64,000 nt of DNA. Source: Halieaceae bacterium. GTDB lineage: Bacteria > Pseudomonadota > Gammaproteobacteria > Pseudomonadales > Halieaceae. Position 1 is the first letter of the stretch, and every line of letters starts with the position of its first letter. Position numbers and translations under genes: made by a program. The stretch spans positions 1-64,000 of the forward strand of contig CACMGJ010000006.1 in the NCBI GenBank assembly GCA_902613175.1, given 5' to 3'. Shown here one piece after another: positions 16,740 to 25,059 of the stretch. The notes under the pieces are model-generated. The model was not told the DNA's origin, ran no database searches, and saw only the letters and a list, made by a program, of their open reading frames with translations.

Positions 16740-17606
16740 ATGTGTGACGAGCAGACTATCAAAAACGAGCAGAGTCAGCCTAGCAACCTCACGCGGCGCG
16801 AGTTCAATACGCTTGCTGCCGGCGCCTCGATGGCGTTTTCCTTCCCTGCACTGGCTAATCCATTGAAAACGGTATCCCACGATGTAGACGTTCCGACTGC
16901 CGATGGCGTGTGCGATGCGCTATTCGTCCATCCCGCAGAAGGATCACACCCAGCGGTTTTGATATGGCCCGATATTCTCGCACTGAGGCCCTCGTTTCGG
17001 GCCATGGCCACGCGGCTAGCGGAAAGCGGTTATGCGGTGCTTTGCATCAATCCTTACTACCGCGATGCGCGATCGCCTGTGGTCGAGACGGGAGAAAGTT
17101 TCAGGGACGATTCAACCCGCAAGAAGATTTATCCTTTATATCAAAACCTATCGCCTCAAACACACGTGCGCGATGCTCGTGCCTTTATCGATTGGCTTGA
17201 TGCCCAATCTGCGGTCGATAAATCTCGTCCCATTGGCACCATGGGCTACTGCATGGGTGGCCCCATGGTGATGCGCGCCGCCGCCGAGCGGTCAGATCGA
17301 ATAGGTGCGGCTTCTGCCTATCATCCGGTGTCGCTCGCAACCGAGGGAGCGGATAGCCCGCATTTTCTCATTCCAAAGATCGAAGCTGAGTGCTTGATTG
17401 CGCTTGCTGAGAACGATGATGAGCAACATCCCGATGACAAACATGTGTTGCGGCAAGCTTTTACCGCCAACGAGTTGTCGGCTGAGGTCACTGTCTTTGA
17501 AGCTGCGCTGCACGGTTGGTGTGTCCTAGATTCCCGCGTTTACAACGAGGCACAGGCTGAGGTTGCTTGGTCTAAAACGCTCGCGTTATTTGATCGTGCG
17601 CTTTAG
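16740..17606 (+). CDS. Tat-exported dienelactone hydrolase family protein
   Basis: Predicted periplasmic alpha/beta hydrolase of about 288 residues. The N-terminal region has a twin-arginine motif (LTRREFN) followed by a hydrophobic Ala-rich stretch (TLAAGASMAFSFPALANP), indicating Tat export. The catalytic part shows the dienelactone-hydrolase cysteine nucleophile elbow GYCMGG, an acid in ENDDEQHPDDK and histidine in ALHGWCV. ATG is preferred over an in-frame GTG two codons upstream. Substrate unknown; dienelactone hydrolase proper is cytoplasmic, so an exported member may act on an ester outside the cytoplasm. Confidence 0.85.
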   Translation: MCDEQTIKNEQSQPSNLTRREFNTLAAGASMAFSFPALANPLKTVSHDVDVPTADGVCDALFVHPAEGSHPAVLIWPDILALRPSFRAMATRLAESGYAVLCINPYYRDARSPVVETGESFRDDSTRKKIYPLYQNLSPQTHVRDARAFIDWLDAQSAVDKSRPIGTMGYCMGGPMVMRAAAERSDRIGAASAYHPVSLATEGADSPHFLIPKIEAECLIALAENDDEQHPDDKHVLRQAFTANELSAEVTVFEAALHGWCVLDSRVYNEAQAEVAWSKTLALFDRAL

Positions 17607-17651
17607 AGGCGACAGTAAGCGACTAACTAGACGGACCGAGCTCGTCTAGCG

Positions 17652-18263
17652 ATGTGTGGGCGGTACACGCTAACAGCCTCAAACAAGCCCGATCTGGCGC
17701 ACCTGAGTCTGGATATTCCTGATCGTTACAATATCGCGCCACAATCCGACGTGCTGGTGGAAACAGATCGAGCGGAATTTACCGTCATGCCTTGGTCTTT
17801 CTCGCCCCCATGGGCCAAAACACCCATGAATCTGTTCAATGCCAGGGTAGAGACATTAACCGAAAAGCCATCATTTAAAGGCGCTCAGCGTTGCGTATTT
17901 ATCGCCGACGGCTGGTACGAGTGGCAACGGACGGTGTCTCCTAGCCGGCCTTGGTATCACCACTCTGACGGTGAACTTTTGCGCTTTGCGGGTGTTTACG
18001 AGCCTACGAGTGGCTGCGCCATTGTGACGATGGGTGCGCAGACCGGAATTGCCCATATCCACCACCGACAGCCGCTCTTATTGTCTGCAGATGCATCTGA
18101 TCAGTGGTTAAACGGAGCACCTGCGGGCGACTGTATGACGGATATCACCGTCGATATTCACTGTGTCAGTTCGGTCGTTAACAATGCCAAGGTGGAGAAT
18201 CCTAGCCTTGCTCACCCGCTTGATGAATCACTCAGCGAGCCGGAGCAGGGCGCACTTTTCTAG
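17652..18263 (+). CDS. yedK: SOS response-associated peptidase (SRAP/HMCES family)
   Basis: Cytoplasmic protein that crosslinks to abasic sites in single-stranded DNA through Cys2, protecting replication forks. The start MCGRYTL places the catalytic cysteine at position 2 after methionine removal. Further family residues are visible: N and P in YNIAPQ, NARVETL, the glutamate in ADGWYEW, and the histidine in HHRQP (usually HxRMP; here Q replaces M). At 203 residues it is normal to slightly short. No LexA box is evident in the 45 bases upstream. Confidence 0.93.
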   Translation: MCGRYTLTASNKPDLAHLSLDIPDRYNIAPQSDVLVETDRAEFTVMPWSFSPPWAKTPMNLFNARVETLTEKPSFKGAQRCVFIADGWYEWQRTVSPSRPWYHHSDGELLRFAGVYEPTSGCAIVTMGAQTGIAHIHHRQPLLLSADASDQWLNGAPAGDCMTDITVDIHCVSSVVNNAKVENPSLAHPLDESLSEPEQGALF

Positions 18264-18277
18264 CGCGCCTTTTTTTC
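18249..18277 (+). terminator. Possible terminator overlapping the yedK stop
   Basis: Short stem GGCGC (18249-18253)/GCGCC (18265-18269) followed by eight T residues. The stem is only 5 bp and includes the end of the coding sequence, so efficiency is uncertain. Confidence 0.45.
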
Positions 18278-18378
18278 GCACCTTTTTAGCGTAACCACTA
18301 ATTGCGTTACTTCCGATAAAACGCTTCTCCGCGACTACCCAGATAGCGGCTTTCGCCAGCGCCAAATTTGAGGGAGAA

Positions 18379-18401
18379 CTACCATAAAAACGTTATGGTA
18401 G
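18379..18401. promoter_or_regulatory. 23-bp inverted repeat upstream of the formate dehydrogenase operon
   Basis: Perfect 9-bp arms CTACCATAA and TTATGGTAG with a 5-nt spacer, 84 bases before the fdsG start. The size and symmetry fit a dimeric regulator such as a TetR- or LysR-type protein. The TetR-family gene after fdhD is the nearest candidate regulator, which is inference only. Confidence 0.5.
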
Positions 18402-18485
18402 CGGGGGTTTAGGGTTGATACCATCGTGGCGATAATAACTAAAAACTGAGCTTGTTATTCGACAACAAAAGGAGGGGGAGAATCG

Positions 18486-18986
18486 GTGTTGAGCAAGCAC
18501 TCATTAACGGTCAAAGCAATGAAAGCCTCTTTAGAGAAAACTGTTGAACAGACCGCAGCTAAGCACGCCGCATCGCAAGGCGGTCTGCTGCCGTGTCTGC
18601 ATGAAATTCAGGCAAAGTTGGGTTACATCCCCAATGCGCACTTGGAAAATATCGCCACCGCATTTTCACTCTCGACGGCAGAGGTTCATGGCGTCGTGAG
18701 TTTTTACCACGACTTAAGAACGTCACCATCTGCTCCGCAGAGTATTCAGATTTGCTGTGCCGAAGCCTGTCAGGCATCGGGATCACGCGAATTGGAGGCG
18801 GGCGTTGCAGGTGTTTTGGGTGTTGAGTTTGATGAAACGCACCCAACACATAATTACCGTCTCGAGCGAGTGTACTGTCTGGGTAATTGTGCCTGCGGTC
18901 CCTCGATTCGCATAAATGACGACGTATATGGGCGTGTTGATCTCGAAAGCCTACCTCAGCTAGTGACTGAGGCGGTGCAGTTATGA
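18486..18986 (+). CDS. fdsG: NAD-dependent formate dehydrogenase, gamma subunit
   Basis: NuoE-like electron-transfer subunit (166 residues) carrying one [2Fe-2S] cluster between the flavin and the iron-sulfur chain. Cluster cysteines appear as CCAEACQ (C-x4-C) and CLGNCACG (C-x3-C). The AEVHGVVSFYHDLRTSPS segment is typical of the 24-kDa subunit family. GTG start with a very strong AGGAGGGGG ribosome site. Its stop overlaps the fdsB ATG (ATGA), so the operon is translationally coupled. Confidence 0.93.
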   Translation: MLSKHSLTVKAMKASLEKTVEQTAAKHAASQGGLLPCLHEIQAKLGYIPNAHLENIATAFSLSTAEVHGVVSFYHDLRTSPSAPQSIQICCAEACQASGSRELEAGVAGVLGVEFDETHPTHNYRLERVYCLGNCACGPSIRINDDVYGRVDLESLPQLVTEAVQL

Positions 18987-20548
18987 CGATCACGGTTTAT
19001 ATCTCGCAAGATACGACAGCGGTCGCCGTCGGTGCTGAGCGCGTCGCGACAGCCTTCGTTCAGGCGGCGCTCAATGCAGAGTTAAATTACACACTGGTGA
19101 GAAATGGATCGCGCGGTGCGTTCGGTTTGGAGCCCCTGATCGAGATCGAAATGGGTGCACAAGGGCGATTGGCTTTTGGTCCTGTCTCTGTGGCTGACGT
19201 TCCTTCACTCGTTACTGCGATTACCGACGGTGGGTACGAGCGTCATTCAAATTACTTGGGCCCAGTGAGTACCATTCCGTGGCTGGAAAACCAGACCCGC
19301 ATTACGTTCAAGCGCTGTGGTGAGGGTGCCCCCACTGATCTCGCTAACTATCGCGCACTTGGTGGATACCGCGGACTTGAACACGCGCTGACACTGTCGC
19401 CGCAAGCCATTGTCGATGAGATCAAAGTGTCGGGCCTGCGAGGACGAGGTGGTGCCGCATTCCCAACGGGTATCAAGTGGCAGACAGTTCTCGATGCTCA
19501 GGGCGAACAAAAATACATTGTTTGTAATGCAGATGAGGGCGACTCAGGCACCTTCGCTGATCGATTGCTGATGGAAGCAGATCCCTATCAGCTGATTGAG
19601 GGTATGACGATCTCAGGCTTGGCTGTTGGTGCCACGAAAGGCTTTATTTATCTGCGATCTGAATACCCCCGCGCACAGAAAATGCTGGAGCGAGCCATCG
19701 ATGTTGCAATAGCGGAGGGCTACTTGGGAGCAGATCTCTGCGGAAGCGGGCAGCGCTTCGAGTTAGAGGTCCGAATGGGTGCCGGTTCCTACATTTGTGG
19801 TGAGGAGACAGCTTTGCTCAATAGCCTCGAGGGAAAACGTGGGGTTGTGAGAGCAAAGCCACCGTTGCCTGCCCTTGAAGGGCTTTTTGGTAAGCCGACT
19901 GCGGTAAACAATGTCCTGACCCTGGCGTCTGTTAGCTCGATATTGGCCGATGGTGGCGCTGAGTACGCGCGCCATGGTCTTGATCGATCTAAAGGAACAA
20001 TGCCGCTGCAGCTGGCTGGCAATATTCAACGAGGTGGTTTGATTGAGGTTCCCTTTGGCGTTTCGCTGAATAAAGTTATTAACGAATGGGGCGGCGGCAC
20101 CCGCTCAGGGCGTCCGGTCCGTGCGGTACAGGTGGGCGGCCCGCTCGGTGCTTACCTGTCTAGCGATCAGCTGGACGTGCCATTGACCTACGAGGCTCTG
20201 GCCGAGCTGGGCGGAATGCTAGGACACGGCGGTATTGTTGTTTTTGACGACACCGTTGATATGGCTAAACAGGCTCATTTCGCGATGGATTTTTGCGCAA
20301 AAGAGTCCTGCGGTAAGTGTACGCCCTGCCGGATCGGAGCGGTCCGCGGTAGAGAAGTACTGGACCGGGTGGTCGATAGTACGGCGTCATCGAACGACTT
20401 AATTTTATTGTGTGATCTTTGCGAGACGATGGAGCAAGCATCGCTCTGCGCCATGGGCGGTTTGACGCCTTTGCCAGTCAAGAGCGCTATGGATAACTTC
20501 CCTGAGGACTTCGGGGTAACAGACAACCAGTATGAGGTGGCCGTGTGA
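18983..20548 (+). CDS. fdsB: NAD-dependent formate dehydrogenase, beta subunit (NADH/FMN)
   Basis: NuoF-like diaphorase subunit (521 residues) that passes electrons to NAD+. Visible in order: an N-terminal thioredoxin-like region (about 1-110), NAD/FMN motifs GLRGRGGAAFPTG and NADEGDSGTF, the GAGSYICGEETALLNSLEG loop, and the [4Fe-4S] cysteines in SCGKCTPCRIG with a later cysteine near LCDLCE. The fusion of a thioredoxin-like N-terminus to the NuoF part is normal for FdsB. It overlaps fdsA by 4 bases. Confidence 0.95.
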   Translation: MTITVYISQDTTAVAVGAERVATAFVQAALNAELNYTLVRNGSRGAFGLEPLIEIEMGAQGRLAFGPVSVADVPSLVTAITDGGYERHSNYLGPVSTIPWLENQTRITFKRCGEGAPTDLANYRALGGYRGLEHALTLSPQAIVDEIKVSGLRGRGGAAFPTGIKWQTVLDAQGEQKYIVCNADEGDSGTFADRLLMEADPYQLIEGMTISGLAVGATKGFIYLRSEYPRAQKMLERAIDVAIAEGYLGADLCGSGQRFELEVRMGAGSYICGEETALLNSLEGKRGVVRAKPPLPALEGLFGKPTAVNNVLTLASVSSILADGGAEYARHGLDRSKGTMPLQLAGNIQRGGLIEVPFGVSLNKVINEWGGGTRSGRPVRAVQVGGPLGAYLSSDQLDVPLTYEALAELGGMLGHGGIVVFDDTVDMAKQAHFAMDFCAKESCGKCTPCRIGAVRGREVLDRVVDSTASSNDLILLCDLCETMEQASLCAMGGLTPLPVKSAMDNFPEDFGVTDNQYEVAV

Positions 20549-23403
20549 AGAGTATGGTCGAGTTTTACCAGCCACAAGCAGATTTTGGCACACCCAGTTC
20601 AAAGTCCACTGAGCTTGTGACCTTATTTATCGATGGGCGGGATGTTTCAGTCCCTGTGGGCACCTCAGTTATGCGTGCAGCTTTTGAGGCTGGCATTAAG
20701 GTTCCGAAACTCTGTGCTACCGATACGCTTGAGTCCTTTGGATCTTGCCGGGTCTGCTTGGTCGAAATTGAGGGAAGACGGGGCTACCCCTCGTCGTGTA
20801 CCACACCGGTAGAGGCAGGGATGACCGTCACGACTCAGAGCGATCAGTTGGCGAAAATTCGGCGCGGTGTGATGGAGCTCTACATCAGCGATCATCCACT
20901 GGATTGCCTTACCTGTCCTACGAATGGCGACTGTGAGCTACAGTCGACGGCAGGAGAGGTGGGCTTACGCGATGTGCGATATGGGTTCGCGGGTGAAAAT
21001 CACACCCAGCTTGAGAAAGACGAGAGCAGTCCGTATTTCACGTTCGATTCGTCCAAATGTATTGTTTGCTCACGTTGTGTGCGCGCCTGTGAGGAGACTC
21101 AGGGAACCTTTGCGCTGACTATTTCAGGGCGTGGCTTTGATTCCCGCGTTAGCGTAGGGCCTGAGACCAACTTTTTAGAGTCAGACTGTGTCAGTTGCGG
21201 TGCCTGTGTCGCAGCCTGTCCTACGGCCACGTTGACCGAAAATAGCATCATTGAAAGCGGAATACCCGAGCACTCGGTGACAACAACCTGTGCTTACTGC
21301 GGTGTCGGCTGTGGCTTCAAGGCTGAAATGAGAGGCCAAGAAGTGATTCGCATGACGCCGTGGAAAGATGGTAAAGCGAATGAGGGCCATGCCTGCGTCA
21401 AAGGTCGTTTTGCCTTTGGTTACGCGACCCACAAGGATCGCATGACCGAGCCCATGATTCGCGATTCGATTGATGATCCTTGGAAGCGGGTCAGCTGGGA
21501 CGAAGCGCTAACATTCGCTGCCACTCGGCTACGCGCGATTCAAGAGCAATACGGCACCAAGAGCATAGGCGCTATTTCGTCTTCACGCTGTACGAATGAG
21601 GAAGTGTGGCTGGTCCAGAAAATGGTGAGGACTGGATTTGGTAACAACAACATTGATACCTGCGCTCGCGTCTGCCACTCCCCAACTGGCTATGGTCTGA
21701 AGCAAACCTTGGGTGAGTCCGCTGGAACACAGGACTTTGCTTCCGTTGCCGACGCTGATGTGATCGTTGTGATGGGAGCCAACCCCACAGAAGCGCACCC
21801 GGTATTTGGGTCGCGCCTGAAGAAACGACTGCGAGAGGGTGCTCACCTTATCGTTATCGATCCTCGTCGGATTGAAATCGTCGGTGCGCCGCACGTGCGA
21901 TCTGATCTCCACCTACCGGTTCGTCCCGGGGCGAACGTGGCGCTGTTGAATGCTATGGCGCACACCATCGTGGATGAGGGGCTAACGGATCAACGCTTTG
22001 TTGATTCACGTTGTGACAAGGTAGCGTTCAGTAACTGGCTGACATTCATTCAACAACCTGAGAACTCGCCAGAGGCCATGGAGGCCCATACCGGGGTACA
22101 TGCGGATGATGTGCGTGAGGCGGCTCGTCTTTATGCCATGGGCGGAAATGCTGCCATTTACTACGGTTTGGGCGTTACCGAACACAGTCAGGGTTCAACA
22201 ACGGTCATGGCGATTGCTAACCTGGCAATGTTGACTGGGAATATTGGCCGACGAGGTGTCGGTGTGAACCCACTTCGCGGGCAGAACAATGTTCAAGGTT
22301 CCTGTGATATGGGCTCATTCCCACACGAACTGCCGGGCTATCGACCAGTGAGCGATGATGCTGTTCGTGGGAGTTTTGAAGCCGCCTGGGGCGTGACATT
22401 GGATCCTGAACCTGGGCACCGCATTCCTAACATGTTCGAAGAAGCCTTGTCTGGAGCCTTTAAAGGCTTGTACTGCCAAGGCGAGGACATTGCGCAGTCA
22501 GATCCCAATACACAGCATGTCGAGGCCGCACTTGAGTCGATGGAGTGCCTGATTGTTCAGGACATCTTCCTTAACGAGACCGCGAAGTTCGCACACGTGT
22601 TCCTGCCAGGATCTTCATTTTTGGAAAAGGACGGGACCTTCACCAACGCGGAGCGACGTATTTCGCGGGTGAGAAAGGCGATGCAGCCCCTTGCCGGAAA
22701 AGCCGATTGGCAGTCGACGCTGGGTCTGGCTCAAGCGCTTGGCTGTGATTGGGACTACGAGAGTCCCGAACAGATCATGCGCGAGATATCTGCACTGACG
22801 CCTACGTTTGCAGGTGTGACCTACGAGAAAATTGAGCGCTTGGGCAGCATCCAGTGGCCTTGCTGGGACGAGGAATCCGAGGGAACACCTACCATGCACG
22901 AGGAATTGTTCACGCGTGGTTTAGGACAATTTATTGTCACGGAGTACGTACCAACGGATGAGCGATGTTCACGTCGTTTCCCACTCATCATGACAACTGG
23001 ACGAATACTCAGTCAGTACAACGTGGGTGCGCAGACTCGTCGTACCGAGAATTCTGCTTGGCACGAGGAAGATGTTCTGGAAATTCATCCGGAAGACGCG
23101 CTGGAGCGGGGTATCTCCGGAGGCGACTGGGTCGGTATTTCGAGTCGAATGGGTAATACGGTTCTTCACGCCAGACTGTCGCAGCGCGTGCGCCCCGGTG
23201 TTGTTTATACGACCTTCCACCATCCTGTCTCCGGTGCAAACGTTATCACTACCGATAGCTCGGATTGGGCAACGAACTGTCCAGAGTACAAGGTGACAGC
23301 CGTGCAGGTGACCCGGGTTACTCAGCCGTCTGACTGGCAAGAGCGTCAGAAGAGCTTTGATGTGAAACAGCAGCGCTTGGCGAAGGACTCTGTCATTGGC
23401 TGA
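20545..23403 (+). CDS. fdsA: NAD-dependent formate dehydrogenase, alpha (molybdopterin) subunit
   Basis: Catalytic subunit oxidising formate to CO2 at a bis-MGD molybdenum (or tungsten) site; 952 residues. Domains: N-terminal [2Fe-2S] (CRVCLVEIEG), NuoG-type cluster (HPLDCLTCPTNGDCELQ), two [4Fe-4S] ferredoxin motifs (CIVCSRCVRACE, CVSCGACVAACP), a molybdopterin [4Fe-4S] motif (CAYCGVGCGFKAE), and the active-site region DTCARVCHSPTG in which C377 replaces the selenocysteine of Sec enzymes. There is no in-frame UGA there. GTG start overlapping fdsB; an ATG is 3 codons later. No twin-arginine signal, so the enzyme is cytoplasmic. Confidence 0.96.
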   Translation: MKSMVEFYQPQADFGTPSSKSTELVTLFIDGRDVSVPVGTSVMRAAFEAGIKVPKLCATDTLESFGSCRVCLVEIEGRRGYPSSCTTPVEAGMTVTTQSDQLAKIRRGVMELYISDHPLDCLTCPTNGDCELQSTAGEVGLRDVRYGFAGENHTQLEKDESSPYFTFDSSKCIVCSRCVRACEETQGTFALTISGRGFDSRVSVGPETNFLESDCVSCGACVAACPTATLTENSIIESGIPEHSVTTTCAYCGVGCGFKAEMRGQEVIRMTPWKDGKANEGHACVKGRFAFGYATHKDRMTEPMIRDSIDDPWKRVSWDEALTFAATRLRAIQEQYGTKSIGAISSSRCTNEEVWLVQKMVRTGFGNNNIDTCARVCHSPTGYGLKQTLGESAGTQDFASVADADVIVVMGANPTEAHPVFGSRLKKRLREGAHLIVIDPRRIEIVGAPHVRSDLHLPVRPGANVALLNAMAHTIVDEGLTDQRFVDSRCDKVAFSNWLTFIQQPENSPEAMEAHTGVHADDVREAARLYAMGGNAAIYYGLGVTEHSQGSTTVMAIANLAMLTGNIGRRGVGVNPLRGQNNVQGSCDMGSFPHELPGYRPVSDDAVRGSFEAAWGVTLDPEPGHRIPNMFEEALSGAFKGLYCQGEDIAQSDPNTQHVEAALESMECLIVQDIFLNETAKFAHVFLPGSSFLEKDGTFTNAERRISRVRKAMQPLAGKADWQSTLGLAQALGCDWDYESPEQIMREISALTPTFAGVTYEKIERLGSIQWPCWDEESEGTPTMHEELFTRGLGQFIVTEYVPTDERCSRRFPLIMTTGRILSQYNVGAQTRRTENSAWHEEDVLEIHPEDALERGISGGDWVGISSRMGNTVLHARLSQRVRPGVVYTTFHHPVSGANVITTDSSDWATNCPEYKVTAVQVTRVTQPSDWQERQKSFDVKQQRLAKDSVIG

Positions 23404-24196
23404 ACATGCGCACAATGACATGAGCGATGCCGATCTCTCCGTGGTATCGGTAAGTCGCAGACTGCAAGAGGATGGTGCCTTCGTCGAAAACTTCGACGCA
23501 GTTATCGCCGAAGTTCCCATTGCAATGTCATTCAACAGTATTTCATACGCGGTCATGATGGCCACGCCTTGTGACTTGGAAGACTTCATTCGTGGGTTCG
23601 CTATTGGCGAGGGTATTGTCGATAGTGCGCGAGCGATTTTTGACATTGACATAGAGTTCGGTGACGTCGGCGTCGCCGTGAACGCCATCGTCTCCAACGA
23701 AACAGCGCACCGTCTGAAATCTCGGCGTCGATCTATGGCCGGACCCAGTGGATGTGGTCTCTGCGGCATTGAGTCGATCGAGCACATGACGAGAGACATA
23801 GTGCCCCTGCAAGCTGCCAAGCTGCCGATTCAGGCGGCACTCGATAAAGCACTCAGCGATATGCGACACAGACAAGTAGTGTCTCAGTCCACATCAGGGG
23901 CGCACGCGGCCGTCTGGTGCGATATGGACGGCAATATCGTTGCACTGAGAGAAGACGTGGGGCGGCACAATGCGCTCGACAAACTCATTGGCTGGCATAG
24001 TTTGAAACCGGTTGACGGGTTTGTGCTGGTGAGTAGTCGCGCAAGCTATGAGATGGTGGCAAAAGCCGCAACGGCAGGCGTTGGCGTGGTGACGGCGGTC
24101 TCTGCACCGACCTCTATGGCGATAGAGACAGCGAGGGCCGCTAACCTCAAGCTCATCGCGTTTGCATCAAACGGCCGGCACGCTCTGTATTCATAG
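23396..24196 (+). CDS. fdhD: Formate dehydrogenase sulfurtransferase
   Basis: FdhD carries sulfur from a cysteine desulfurase to the molybdenum cofactor, which is essential for formate dehydrogenase activity. The 266-residue protein has the conserved cysteine loop SGCGLCG, the MATPCDLEDFIRGFAIGEGI segment and the cofactor-binding LREDVGRHNALDKLIG. A TTG start inside the fdsA end is supported by GAAGGA 8 bases upstream; an ATG 8 codons later is an alternative. It is the last gene of the fds transcript; no fdsC or fdsD is visible after it. Confidence 0.93.
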   Translation: MAEHAHNDMSDADLSVVSVSRRLQEDGAFVENFDAVIAEVPIAMSFNSISYAVMMATPCDLEDFIRGFAIGEGIVDSARAIFDIDIEFGDVGVAVNAIVSNETAHRLKSRRRSMAGPSGCGLCGIESIEHMTRDIVPLQAAKLPIQAALDKALSDMRHRQVVSQSTSGAHAAVWCDMDGNIVALREDVGRHNALDKLIGWHSLKPVDGFVLVSSRASYEMVAKAATAGVGVVTAVSAPTSMAIETARAANLKLIAFASNGRHALYS

Positions 24197-24259
24197 CCAA
24201 ATCGGTATCGGGACCTATCTAAACTGAACCTGTCTTTGAGCTGACCTTGGCGATTCCCG

Positions 24260-24284
24260 GCGCAGTTGTGTTAGCGCAGTTGTG
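24260..24284. repeat. Direct repeat upstream of the TetR gene
   Basis: GCGCAGTTGTG occurs twice (24260-24270 and 24274-24284) with a 14-base period, 42 bases before the TetR start. It may be two half-sites of a regulator or a chance duplication. Confidence 0.4.
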
Positions 24285-24325
24285 GTAAAAGGAAATTCGA
24301 ATTAATTGATGAGACATTGCAAGGC

Positions 24326-24916
24326 ATGACATCCGTAACTCAGCTCCATGACGGTCGTCGTCTCCGGAGTGAGAGAAGCCGAAAAGCTATGATTGACGCT
24401 GCTTTCGAACTTATCGAGGAGGGTAACTACGCGCCCACGGCTAAACAGATCTCTGTGCGCGCCGGTGTAGGTATCCGCTCCTTCTTTCGCCAGTTCGAAG
24501 ATATGGACCAGTTCTTTGCTGCGGTGGACGAACATACGGTTGGGTCCTTTTGGGAGAGTTTTCTTCATGAGGGCGATCGAGAGGGGGCACTGACCGAGCG
24601 TCTCGATTCGATTGTGGCGACCTATGCCAAGGCATTTGAAGAGCATCGCTCACTGTTACTCGCGACAAAGTCTCTGCGCTGGAGTTCTCGGGTTTTGAAG
24701 GAGAACTATGAGCGCTACCAACAGGTCTCTAGAGCGAATAAGGAGCGATGGCTGCCAGAAATAAGTCAGCTTCCTGCGGACGAAAGAGAGTTGGCCGACG
24801 CGTATTTGTCGTTCGAGATGTGGCATCGTCTGCGTGAAATTCAAGGTTTGTCATGCAGCGCCGCACAAACCGCAGTTCTGAAAGCCCTGACACGACTGCT
24901 TAACCTCAAAGGCTAA
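24326..24916 (+). CDS. TetR/AcrR-family transcriptional regulator
   Basis: One-component regulator of about 196 residues. The N-terminal HTH is clear: RSERSRKAMIDAAFELIEEG, then KQISVRAGVGIRSFFRQFED, the helix-turn-helix with the usual F-x-x-F-x-D ending. The remaining helical domain would bind a small ligand and dimerise. ATG is chosen; an in-frame TTG lies three codons upstream. It follows fdhD by about 130 bases on the same strand and precedes a thioredoxin-fold enzyme. It may control either. Confidence 0.85.
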   Translation: MTSVTQLHDGRRLRSERSRKAMIDAAFELIEEGNYAPTAKQISVRAGVGIRSFFRQFEDMDQFFAAVDEHTVGSFWESFLHEGDREGALTERLDSIVATYAKAFEEHRSLLLATKSLRWSSRVLKENYERYQQVSRANKERWLPEISQLPADERELADAYLSFEMWHRLREIQGLSCSAAQTAVLKALTRLLNLKG

Positions 24917-24968
24917 GTCTTTACTCACCGCGGTAGTTATTGAAAAGCAGACTGAAAGGAACTTGATT

Positions 24969-24985
24969 TGGCACATTATGTGCCA
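24969..24985. promoter_or_regulatory. 17-bp perfect palindrome: operator or terminator
   Basis: TGGCACAT-T-ATGTGCCA has 8-bp perfect arms and one central base. Four bases later comes TCTTTTTT, so in RNA form it could also be a terminator for the TetR gene. It is 75 bases upstream of the next coding sequence, which equally suits an operator bound by the TetR-family dimer. Confidence 0.45.
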
Positions 24986-25059
24986 TATCTTTTTTGGGAC
25001 GATTCATACATATTTTGTATCCATGCTCAAACCAATAACAACACTACCCTGGGGGCGTC

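Noticed and set aside
21661-21690. Selenocysteine in formate dehydrogenase
   Set aside because: The active-site codon is TGC (Cys377); no in-frame TGA and no SECIS-like hairpin needed.
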